Shown here: positions 56,136 through 64,000 of the stretch, piece by piece
Layout: the number at the start of each line of letters is the position of its first letter
Position numbering within the stretch: position 1 is the stretch's first letter
Source of the DNA: Myxococcales bacterium
GTDB taxonomy: Bacteria; Myxococcota_A; Polyangia; Haliangiales; Haliangiaceae
NCBI GenBank assembly: GCA_016794525.1
Contig: JAEUJY010000113.1
Coordinates: 143,566-207,565, forward strand
DNA: 64,000 bases
Reading direction: 5' to 3'
The notes under the pieces: model-generated
What the model saw: the letters and a program-made list of their open reading frames with translations, nothing else
Told to the model about the DNA's origin: nothing
The model's database searches: none
Translations under genes and position numbers: made by a program

Positions 56136-56818
56136 GGCCGGCACCCCAGCGCGTCGCAGTGGATCGGCGGCAGCGTCGCCGGATCGTCGTCGGCCGCGAG
56201 CACGATCGCGGTGGTCGCGACCGCCGCGGTGCCGGCCACCGCGGCCCACACCCACCAGCGGCGGTACAGCGGCCGCGCGGGCGCCGGCAGGCGCAGCGCC
56301 ACCGTCAGCTCGCCGCCCGACGGCACCAGCACCGTGCGCGTGGCCGAGGCGCGGCCGGGATGATCGGCCCGCAGCGTGTGCGCGCCGGCGCTGAGCGCCC
56401 GGGTGACGTAGGGCGTCGCGCCGACGACGACGCCGTCGAGGCGGAGCTCGGCGTGATCGGGGGTCGAGGTGACGGTCAGCGCGCCGGTGCGCTCGCACAG
56501 CTCCCGCAGCCGCACCAGCTCGGGGGCGCGCGGGTCGTCGGGCGCGGCGCGGCCGAGGAAGCCCTCGGCGTGGACCCGGGCGGCCTGGCAGTCGCCGAGC
56601 TGCACCGCGGTCAGCGCCAGCCAGCGGTACGGGTTGGCGCGCTCGGGCACCAGCCGGTTGGCGATCGTGAGCTCGTCGCGCGCGGTCAGGTAGTCGCCGC
56701 GCTGGAACGCGGCCACGCCGCGCTGCAGGTGGAACAGCGCGGTGGCCTCGGTGGCGTCGGCCGCGACCGGCGCCGCACCGACGGTGGCGACGAGGATCGA
56801 GGCCACCAGCCAGCGCAT
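56132..56818 (-). CDS. exported TPR-PEGA membrane protein
   Basis: 228 aa from the ATG at 56818, placed 7 nt after a TACTAT box; an ATG at 56827 overlaps that box. Signal peptide MRWLVASILVATVGAAPVAA, TPR-like repeats (~25-110: ALFHLQRGVAAFQRGDYLTARDELTIAN), a PEGA domain (TSTPDHAELRLDGVVVGATPYVTRALSAGAHTLRADHPG) and a C-terminal membrane helix (WWVWAAVAGTAAVATTAIVLA). Typical of myxobacterial proteins encoded near Ser/Thr kinases; here the divergent gene, 28 bp away, is a kinase. Confidence 0.8.
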   Translation of the reverse strand: MRWLVASILVATVGAAPVAADATEATALFHLQRGVAAFQRGDYLTARDELTIANRLVPERANPYRWLALTAVQLGDCQAARVHAEGFLGRAAPDDPRAPELVRLRELCERTGALTVTSTPDHAELRLDGVVVGATPYVTRALSAGAHTLRADHPGRASATRTVLVPSGGELTVALRLPAPARPLYRRWWVWAAVAGTAAVATTAIVLAADDDPATLPPIHCDALGCRP

Positions 56819-56825
56819 CCGTGCC

Positions 56826-56831
56826 ATAGTA
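56826..56831 (-). promoter_or_regulatory. -10 hexamer TACTAT, leaderless start
   Basis: TACTAT ends 7 nt before the ATG at 56818. The complementary strand (CATAGT at 56825-56830) could serve the divergent kinase gene at 56846. Confidence 0.5.
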
Positions 56832-56845
56832 GGGCGCGCGCTGCG

Positions 56846-58173
56846 ATGTCGCAACTCGTCGGAGATTACGCGCTCGGCGCGCTGCTCGGCCACGGCGGCG
56901 CCAGCGCGGTGTACGCGGCGCGCCACGTGCCGACCGGCGCCGCGGTGGCGATCAAGCTCCTGCGCGACGGCGACGCCGGCGCCGCGCTGGCGGCGGCGCT
57001 GGCCGAGGCCGCCGGGCCGCGCGCGATCGATCACCCGGCGGTGGTGCGCGTGCTCGACGTCGGCCACGACGCGGCCACCGGCCAGTGCTACCTGGTGATG
57101 GAGCACCTCGCCGGCGAGACGCTGGCGGCGCGGCTGGCGCGGAGCGGGCCGCTCGACGAGGCCAGCGCGCGGCGGCTGGGCGCGACGATCGCCGACGGCA
57201 TGGCCGCGGTCCACGCGCGCGGCATCGTCCACCGCGATCTCAAGCCGGCCAACGTGATCGTGCGCGGCGACGCGCCGACGATCGTCGACTTTGGCATCGC
57301 CAAGCACCTCGGCGATCGCGCGGTGGCCACCACCGCCCGCCGCATCGGCACGCCGCCGTACATGGCGCCCGAGCAGTTCACCGGCGGCGTCATCACGCCG
57401 GCGGTCGACGTGTTCGCGCTCGGCGTGATGCTGTTCGAGCTGGTCACCGGCGAGCTGCCGTTCGCCGGCTACGAGGACGGGCGCTGCCCGCAGCTGTTCG
57501 ACGCCCCGCGGCGGCTCGGCGGGCGCGGCTCGGCCGAGCTGGACGCGCTGATCGCGCGCTGTCTGGCGCGCGAGCCGGGGCAGCGGCCGCGGGCGATGGC
57601 CGACGTGGCGCGCGCGCTGCGCGGCGAGGCGCCGATCGCGGGCGACGTCGCCGACGAGCGCGTGACCGAGGACGCGGGGCCGGTGCTGCCGGTGGCGCCG
57701 GGCGTCGCCGCGATGCCGGCGGGGCCGGTGCGGCGCGCGGCCCGGTGGCCGTGGGCCGCCGCCGCGGTGATCGCGGGCGCGGCGCTGATCGGCGTGGTGG
57801 TCGCGGTGGCGACCGACGGTGGCGCGGCGAAGGCGACCGCCAAGACGCCAGCGACGATGACGGAGGGGAGTGGGGATGGGAACGGGAACGGTGACGGGGT
57901 CGCTGACGGTGACAGTGACGGGATCGGGATCGGTGACGGGATCGGGAACGGGATCGGGATCGGGAACGGGATCGGTGACGGGAACGCGATCGGTGACGGG
58001 AACGCGATCGGTGACAGGAACGCGATCGGTGACGGGAACGGGGTCCGCGACGCGCGCGGCAGCGGCGCGGCCAGCGCGGGTAACCCGCCCGCCGTCGACG
58101 AGCCGGCTGCGGCGCCGACGAAGCGGCGGCCGCGCAAGCCCGCCAGGCCGCCGGTGGGCGAGGGGCTCGACTG

Positions 58174-58174
<1 letters not shown>
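56846..58174 (+). CDS. membrane Ser/Thr protein kinase
   Basis: 442 aa. Kinase domain ~8-265: [10 protein letters not shown] (the usual second GxG is GGAS), Lys37 in VAIKLL, His129-Arg-Asp131 ([13 protein letters not shown]), DFG 148-150, [10 protein letters not shown]. One membrane helix at ~296-314. The ~120-residue C-terminal part is a Gly-Asp/Gly-Asn/Gly-Ile dipeptide repeat followed by a basic Pro-rich tail. The stop overlaps the start of the FHA-sigma54 activator gene by one base (TGATG), so the kinase and the activator are coexpressed and the kinase may phosphorylate it or provide the FHA ligand (inference). Confidence 0.93.
57870..58045 (+). repeat. in-frame hexamer repeats (GGGAAC/GGGATC/GGTGAC)
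   Basis: Interspersed six-base units encode (Gly-Asn/Gly-Asp/Gly-Ile)n in the extracytoplasmic linker of the kinase. One further hexameric microsatellite in the window; copy-number change adds or removes residue pairs. Confidence 0.85.
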
Positions 58175-59475
<1,301 letters not shown>

Positions 59476-59477
59476 GG

Positions 59478-60179
59478 CTACTGGCCGCTGCCGAAGCAGC
59501 GCCGCTTGGGCACCTTGAGCTTGGGCGGCTTGGCCTGCACCAGCCGGATCAGCGTGCCGCCGTTGCACACCTCGTGCAGCCGCAGCTCGTACAGCACGAC
59601 GCCGCTGGCCAGCTCGTGCACCGCGGTCACCTCGGCCTTCCACTTGGTCCAGTGCTCGTCGGCCATGCACGAGCCGACGCACCACACCGGCACTGGCAGC
59701 GTCGCGGTGGTCGCGCCGTCGACGATCGCCAGGTCGTGGGTCGCGTAGCGCTTGGCGCCGGTGAACGTCGCGGTGGGCAGCGTCGCGCGCGCCACGGGCA
59801 CCTGGTCGGTGCCGAACTTCATCGCCTTGACCGTCTTGAGGTTGCGCAGCAGCGCCTCGGTGAGCTTGCCCTTCTTGCGCTCGACGATCGCGCCGTCCTC
59901 GTCGCCGAAGTCGGCGCACTGGCCGACCTTGACCTTGGTGACCACCACGCCGGCGTCGCCCTCGGTGATGACGTAGACGAACCCCTTGTAGGCGGTCGGC
60001 AGGATCTCGGCGTGGTCCATCGTGCCGTCCTCGTCGACCAGCGCCAGCAGCGCGTAGGCGCCGTCGGCCGACCAGCCGAGCAGGCGGTCGGCCTCGCTGG
60101 CGCGGACGCAGGCGGCGGCCGGTCGCGCGGCGGCGGCCAGGCCGAGGGTGACGAGCGCGGCGACGAGGAGGGCACGCAT
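59478..60179 (-). CDS. secreted protein of unknown function
   Basis: 233 aa. Signal peptide MRALLVAALVTLGLAAAARP (cleavage near AAA-C). The mature part begins CVRASEADRLLGWSADGAYALL and contains five further cysteines (GQCADFG, VWCVGSCMA, HEVCNGG, RRCFGSG) that probably form disulfides. No family recognised. TACGGT lies 6 nt before the ATG. Its stop is 3 bp from that of the sigma54 activator gene (convergent). Confidence 0.7.
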   Translation of the reverse strand: MRALLVAALVTLGLAAAARPAAACVRASEADRLLGWSADGAYALLALVDEDGTMDHAEILPTAYKGFVYVITEGDAGVVVTKVKVGQCADFGDEDGAIVERKKGKLTEALLRNLKTVKAMKFGTDQVPVARATLPTATFTGAKRYATHDLAIVDGATTATLPVPVWCVGSCMADEHWTKWKAEVTAVHELASGVVLYELRLHEVCNGGTLIRLVQAKPPKLKVPKRRCFGSGQ

Positions 60180-60185
60180 GGGGTA

Positions 60186-60191
60186 ACCGTA
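60186..60191 (-). promoter_or_regulatory. -10 hexamer TACGGT, leaderless start
   Basis: TACGGT ends 6 nt before the ATG at 60179. Confidence 0.45.
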
Positions 60192-60288
60192 CGCCAGGAC
60201 GCGCGACCACGGCGCGCTATTCCCGGTGCGGCGCGGCGTCGCGTCGCCCGCCGGGCCGGTCCGCGGTGACAGCGCCCGCGGTCGCGGC

Positions 60289-60294
60289 GATACT
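60289..60294 (+). promoter_or_regulatory. -10 hexamer GATACT, leaderless start
   Basis: GATACT ends 7 nt before the ATG at 60302. It supports that start over an upstream in-frame codon at 60266. Confidence 0.4.
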
Positions 60295-60301
60295 CGGCGC
60301 G

Positions 60302-61294
60302 ATGGCCCACATCGACATCCGGGTGGTCGAGGGAGACCTGCTGGCGACGAACGTCGAGCTGGCCTGCTTCAAGCACGCGCAGAGCTTCTACGGCGCCGAC
60401 CTCGCCGCGGTCGAGCGGCTCACCAAGCGGGCCGGCCTCGACGAGGCGCTGTTCGCGGTGCCCAGCGGCGACGTGCGCGTCGTGGCCACCGCCGGCGCGC
60501 TGGCGGCGCCGCGGGCCGCGTTCCTGGGCACCGTGCGGCTGGGCGATCTGCGCTACCACGAGCTGCGGCTCCTGGCCGCGCGGATGCTGCTGGTCGCGCA
60601 GGCCGAGGGCGCGCGCACGATGGCGACGACCGTCCACGGGGTGCAGTCGGGCCTCGACGAGAGCGAGGCGGTGCTGGCGCTGGTCGGCGGCCTCATCGAC
60701 GGCTTCCAGCGCGGCCTCGGCGGCGCGCTGACCGAGGTGATCGTCGTCGAGAGCCGCCCGACGCGGGCCCAGCGGCTGCGCGCGGCGCTGACCTCGGGGC
60801 TGGCCAGCACGCTCGGCGTCGTGGTCCACGCCGGCGGCTTCCGCATCGAGCGCAGCGCCGGCTTCCGCCAGGCCGCGCCGATGGCCAGCGCCGGGGCGGC
60901 GTCGCTGGCCAAGCCCCACGCCTTCGTCGCGATGCCGTTCGCGCCGGAGCTCGACGACGTCTTCCACTACGGCATCGCGGGGCCGGTCAAGGCCGCGGGC
61001 CTCCTGTGCGAGCGCGTCGATCAGGCGGTGTTCAGCGGGCTCATCATCGAGCGCATCCGCGAGCGCATCGACTCGGCCCGGGTGGTCATCGCCGATCTGT
61101 CGCTGGCCAACCCCAACGTCTACCTCGAGGTCGGCTACGCCTGGGGCCGGGGCCGCCCGACGATCCTGGTCGTGCGCGACGTCAAGGAGCTGCGCTTCGA
61201 TGTCCAGGGCACCCGCTGCCTCGTCTACCAGAACATCCGCCACCTCGAGGAGCTCCTGACCAAGGAGCTGGCGGCGCTGCCGGCGGTCGGCTGA
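60302..61294 (+). CDS. macro-like domain fused to nucleoside deoxyribosyltransferase-like (TIR-like) domain
   Basis: 330 aa. Residues ~1-155 resemble the peptidase M17 N-terminal/macro-like alpha/beta fold (VVEGDLLATNVELACF, MATTVHGVQSGLDESEAVLAL, LTEVIVVES). Residues ~204-325 match the nucleoside 2-deoxyribosyltransferase-like/TIR-like superfamily: HAFVAMPF (208-213), RIDSARVVIADLSLANPNVYLEVGYA with Asp265 and Glu276, and GRPTILV. Domains of this type cleave N-glycosidic bonds, for example in NAD+ or nucleotides, and many serve in bacterial conflict systems. The function here is an inference; no other defence gene is visible next to it. Confidence 0.65.
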   Translation: MAHIDIRVVEGDLLATNVELACFKHAQSFYGADLAAVERLTKRAGLDEALFAVPSGDVRVVATAGALAAPRAAFLGTVRLGDLRYHELRLLAARMLLVAQAEGARTMATTVHGVQSGLDESEAVLALVGGLIDGFQRGLGGALTEVIVVESRPTRAQRLRAALTSGLASTLGVVVHAGGFRIERSAGFRQAAPMASAGAASLAKPHAFVAMPFAPELDDVFHYGIAGPVKAAGLLCERVDQAVFSGLIIERIRERIDSARVVIADLSLANPNVYLEVGYAWGRGRPTILVVRDVKELRFDVQGTRCLVYQNIRHLEELLTKELAALPAVG

Positions 61295-61321
61295 GGCGTC
61301 GCTCCGCGCGGCGGCCGGCGC

Positions 61322-61327
61322 TACACT
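61322..61327 (+). promoter_or_regulatory. -10 hexamer TACACT
   Basis: TACACT ends 9 nt before the ATG at 61337; the transcript would be leaderless or have a leader of 1-2 nt. Confidence 0.4.
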
Positions 61328-61336
61328 GCCCGCCGT

Positions 61337-63103
61337 ATGACCGACGTCGTCGCCGCCATCCCCGCCCGGGTCGTCATCCGCGGCGGCCTGGTGTTCGACG
61401 GCACCGGCGCCCCGGCCCGCGAGGCCGACGTGCTGATCGAGGGCGCGCGGGTCGCGCGGATCGCGCCGCGCGGCCAGCTGGGCGCGCCGTCCGACGCGCG
61501 GGTGATCGACGCCGCCGGGTGCTGGGTCACGCCGGGCTTCCTCGACACCCACACCCACTACGACGCCGAGGTCGCGCTGGCGCCGGGGCTGGCCGAGTCG
61601 GTGCGCCACGGCGTCACCACCGTCGTCGTCGGCTCGTGCTCGATCTCGTTCGTCGCCGCGCCGCCCGAGGACTGCGCCGATCTGTTCACCCGGGTCGAGG
61701 CGGTGCCGCGCGAGATGGTGCTGCCGCTGCTCCGCGAGGTGAAGACCTGGGACGACCCCGCCGGGTACCGCCGGTGGATCGACGCCCACCCGCTGGGCCC
61801 CAACGTCGCCAGCTTCCTCGGCCACAGCGATCTGCGGGCGCGGGCGATGGGGCTGGCCGGGTCGGTCGACGGCCGCGCGCCCACCGCCGCCGAGCAGGCG
61901 ACGATGGCGCGGCTGCTCGAGGCCGGGCTCGACGCCGGCTTCCTCGGCATGTCGGCGATGACCAACCCGTGGGACCGCCTCGACGGCGACCGTGCGTGGT
62001 CGCGCTCGCTGCCGTCGTTCTACGCGCGCGGCGGCGAGCGGCGCGCGCTGCAGGCGATCCTGCGACGGCGCGGCGCGATCCACCAGACCGCGCCCAACCT
62101 GGTGACGCGGGTCAACATCCTCGGCATCGCGCTGGCGTCGGCCGGGCTGTTCCGCAAGCGGCTGCGCACCACCGTGATCGCGATGATGGATCTCAAGGCC
62201 GATCGCTACGTCCGCGGCCTGGCCTCGGCGGTGGCGTGGCTGACCAACCGCGCGCTGCGCGGCGACTTCAAGTGGCAGTCGCCGCCGGTGCCGTTCGACG
62301 TCTACTACGACGGCATGGACTCGGTGCTGTTCGAGGAGTTCCCGGCCGGCCAGGCGGTGCGCGACCTCGCCTACGATCTGGGCAAGCGCCAGGCGCTGCT
62401 GGCGACGCCGGCCTACCGCGCGACCTTCCGCAAGGAGCTGCGCAAGAAGCTGTCGCCGCGGGTGTGGCACCGCGACCTCGGCGACGCGGTCATCCTCGAC
62501 GCGCCCGACCCGGCGCTGATCGGCAAGACCTTCGCGCAGGTGGCCGCCGCGCGGGGCGCCGATCCGGTCGACACGTTCCTCGATCTGATGATCGAGCACG
62601 ACCGCGCGCTGCGCTGGCACACCTGCCTGGCCAACGATCGCCCGGCGACGCTGGCCAAGATCATGCGCCACCGCGACACCCAGATGAGCTTCGCCGACTC
62701 GGGCGCCCACCTGCGCAACATGGCCTTCTACAATTTCGGGCTGCGCATGCTGAAGCAGGTGCGCGACGCCGCGGCGGCGGGCGCGCCGATCATGCCGATC
62801 GAGCGCGCGGTGCACCGCCTGACCGGCGAGCTCGCCGACTGGTACGGCCTCGACGCCGGCCACCTGCGCGAGGGCGCGCGCGCCGACGTCGCGGTGATCG
62901 ATCCGGCCCGGCTCGACGCGCGCCTCGATCAGCTGCGGTTCGCGCCGTTCCCCGGCCTGGCCGGGTTCGAGCGCCTGGTCAACGACGGCGACGCCGTGCG
63001 CCAGGTGCTGATCGCCGGCGACCTCGTGGTCGACGACGCCCGGCCGCTGCCGCACCTCGGCCAGCGCCGCACCGGCCGCTTCCTCGACGGCGCGCGGCGG
63101 TGA
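61337..63103 (+). CDS. N-acyl-D-amino-acid deacylase-like amidohydrolase
   Basis: 588 aa, amidohydrolase superfamily. N-terminal beta-sandwich (VVIRGGLVFDGTGAPAREADVLIEG), metal motif GFLDTHTHYDAEV, GVTTVVVGSCSISF typical of D-aminoacylases, the MSFADSGAHLRNM region with the conserved Asp, and the C-terminal GADVAVID-type strand (ARADVAVIDPARLD). D-aminoacylases hydrolyse N-acyl-D-amino acids; some relatives act on other cyclic amides. No signal peptide. Substrate not determined. Confidence 0.88.
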   Translation: MTDVVAAIPARVVIRGGLVFDGTGAPAREADVLIEGARVARIAPRGQLGAPSDARVIDAAGCWVTPGFLDTHTHYDAEVALAPGLAESVRHGVTTVVVGSCSISFVAAPPEDCADLFTRVEAVPREMVLPLLREVKTWDDPAGYRRWIDAHPLGPNVASFLGHSDLRARAMGLAGSVDGRAPTAAEQATMARLLEAGLDAGFLGMSAMTNPWDRLDGDRAWSRSLPSFYARGGERRALQAILRRRGAIHQTAPNLVTRVNILGIALASAGLFRKRLRTTVIAMMDLKADRYVRGLASAVAWLTNRALRGDFKWQSPPVPFDVYYDGMDSVLFEEFPAGQAVRDLAYDLGKRQALLATPAYRATFRKELRKKLSPRVWHRDLGDAVILDAPDPALIGKTFAQVAAARGADPVDTFLDLMIEHDRALRWHTCLANDRPATLAKIMRHRDTQMSFADSGAHLRNMAFYNFGLRMLKQVRDAAAAGAPIMPIERAVHRLTGELADWYGLDAGHLREGARADVAVIDPARLDARLDQLRFAPFPGLAGFERLVNDGDAVRQVLIAGDLVVDDARPLPHLGQRRTGRFLDGARR

Positions 63104-63223
63104 GCGCGCGCGCCGCGTGATCCACGCCACGGGCGCGGTCGCCCGGGTGCCCGCGGGTCGTCGACGATCCGCGATCGCGGCCCCGGCGGCCGGGGATCGC
63201 GCGACGCGCGGTCGGCTCCGCGC

Positions 63224-63229
63224 TAGGCT
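63224..63229 (+). promoter_or_regulatory. -10 hexamer TAGGCT
   Basis: TAGGCT ends 9 nt before the ATG at 63239. Confidence 0.35.
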
Positions 63230-63238
63230 CCCGACCGG

Positions 63239-64000
63239 ATGGTCCGGCAACGACGTGGAGGAGTGACCGAGGTGGACGCCGACGCGGTGCTGGCGTGGGC
63301 GCGGGCGCGCGCGCAGCGCGGCGCCACGCTGCGGACCGCCGAGCTGGCGGTCGATCCCGACCCCGCCGAGCGCCGCATGGTCGGCGCGGCGCGGCGCCAC
63401 TTCGGGACCTGGCGGGCCATGATGATCGCCGCCGGGCTCGAGCTGCCGCGGCGCGGGCGCAGCGCCCCGCCGACACCGACCGCGGCCGAGGTCGTGGCGT
63501 GGGTGCGCGACCTCGCGGCGAGCGGGACCCCGCTGAAGAGCAGCTGGATCAGCGCCGGGCCCGATCCGACGCCGCGGCGGATGCTGGCAGCCGGGCGAGT
63601 CCACTTCGGCTCGTGGGCGCGCACGATCGAGGTGGCCGGCGTCGAGGCGTCGCTCGCGCGCCCGGACGCCGAGGCGGTGCTCGCGTGGATCCGCGCGGTG
63701 GTCGCGCGGCGCGGGGCGGTGCCGCGCACGCCGCTCGAGCTGCGGCGCGACGAGGCCGATCCGGCGATGGTGGCGGCGGTGCGCCACCATTTCGGATCGT
63801 GGGACGGCCTGCTGGCGGCCGCCGGCTTCGCGGCGCAGCTGCGCGACGAGGCGCCGCTGCCGCAGGTCGGGCCGCGCGCCGAGGCCGCGGTCGCGCCGCG
63901 GATCGACGTCCCGACGAGGCGTGCGCCACCAGGGCCCGCGCCCGCTCCGAGCGCGCCGCGCCCCGTCGTCGCCCCGAGCGCGGCGCCCCCGGCCGCGCCG
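63239..64000 (+). CDS. protein with homing-endonuclease-associated repeats (partial)
   Basis: 254 codons visible, still open at the window edge. Three repeats of ~65 residues end in HFGTWRAMMIAAGLE, HFGSWARTIEVAGVE and HHFGSWDGLLAAAGF, the FGSWnxxxxxAG pattern of the homing-endonuclease-associated repeat (HNH_repeat). Such repeats bind DNA and usually accompany an HNH nuclease. After the third repeat comes a Pro/Ala-rich linker, so a further domain may lie beyond the window. Alternative starts are GTG at 63263 or 63272, the latter with GGAGGA upstream. Second gene in the window with homing-endonuclease features. Confidence 0.7.
   Translation, partial: MVRQRRGGVTEVDADAVLAWARARAQRGATLRTAELAVDPDPAERRMVGAARRHFGTWRAMMIAAGLELPRRGRSAPPTPTAAEVVAWVRDLAASGTPLKSSWISAGPDPTPRRMLAAGRVHFGSWARTIEVAGVEASLARPDAEAVLAWIRAVVARRGAVPRTPLELRRDEADPAMVAAVRHHFGSWDGLLAAAGFAAQLRDEAPLPQVGPRAEAAVAPRIDVPTRRAPPGPAPAPSAPRPVVAPSAAPPAAP

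Overview
The window is very GC-rich and its gene content points to a myxobacterium (Myxococcota, probably Polyangia/Haliangiales; this is inferred from gene families, not from a marker gene). The signs are: three eukaryotic-type Ser/Thr kinases and a PPP-type phosphatase, an FHA-domain sigma54 activator, DUF4215 and thrombospondin-3 repeats, C-terminal GCGC/helix/Arg-cluster anchors resembling MYXO-CTERM, and many exported lipoproteins. I see no rRNA, tRNA or CRISPR. Long open frames run antisense to almost every gene because of the GC-rich third codon positions, and they are not annotated.

Layout. 1-5.8 kb: a YjbR-like protein; a TetR regulator with the FAD oxidoreductase it probably controls; a 20-copy GATCCC repeat; then an exported molybdopterin oxidoreductase, a PepSY membrane protein and a PLP decarboxylase in one operon. 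5.8-14 kb: penicillin-acylase lipoprotein, Ser/Thr kinase with TPRs, SDR, outer-membrane-like protein, vWA lipoprotein. 14-18.7 kb: agmatine-to-putrescine pair aguA-aguB, a tiny membrane protein, two YceI-domain proteins, YqgE. 18.7-19.2 kb: ten-copy array of a palindrome with 40-bp period. 19.2-25.7 kb: surface/secreted proteins (LPMO-like, vWA, lectin-papain-like) and Kup. 25.8-32.3 kb: complete branched-chain amino-acid ABC transporter, split by an inverted DUF222-HNH gene. 32.4-38.1 kb: TSP3/DUF4215 surface protein, two ECF sigma factors with an RskA-like anti-sigma factor, and a divergent fasciclin lipoprotein. 38.1-48.4 kb: mostly housekeeping genes (YbaK, DmeF, PEGA protein, CorA, HAD, RNA methyltransferase, esterase, B12/radical SAM with methyltransferase). 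48.5-52.5 kb: convergent Ser/Thr kinase and TerB-PPP phosphatase. 52.6-59.5 kb: two peptidoglycan-hydrolase-like lipoproteins, each with a sigma54-type promoter and a shared upstream dyad, followed by a kinase/FHA-sigma54-activator operon. 59.5-64 kb: secreted protein, macro-like/deoxyribosyltransferase-like fusion, D-aminoacylase-like amidohydrolase, and a partial gene with homing-endonuclease-associated repeats.

Two themes cross the window. About 20 genes have a TANNNT hexamer 6-9 nt before the start codon and no Shine-Dalgarno sequence, which suggests widespread leaderless transcription and decides several starts. Other genes, mainly lipoproteins and operon-internal genes, have clear Shine-Dalgarno sequences or ATGA/GTGA overlaps. 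The most interesting candidate system is the sigma54-linked cell-wall hydrolase pair next to the kinase and FHA activator (53.3-59.5 kb). The palindromic array at 18.7-19.1 kb, whose motif recurs in the HNH gene, is second.
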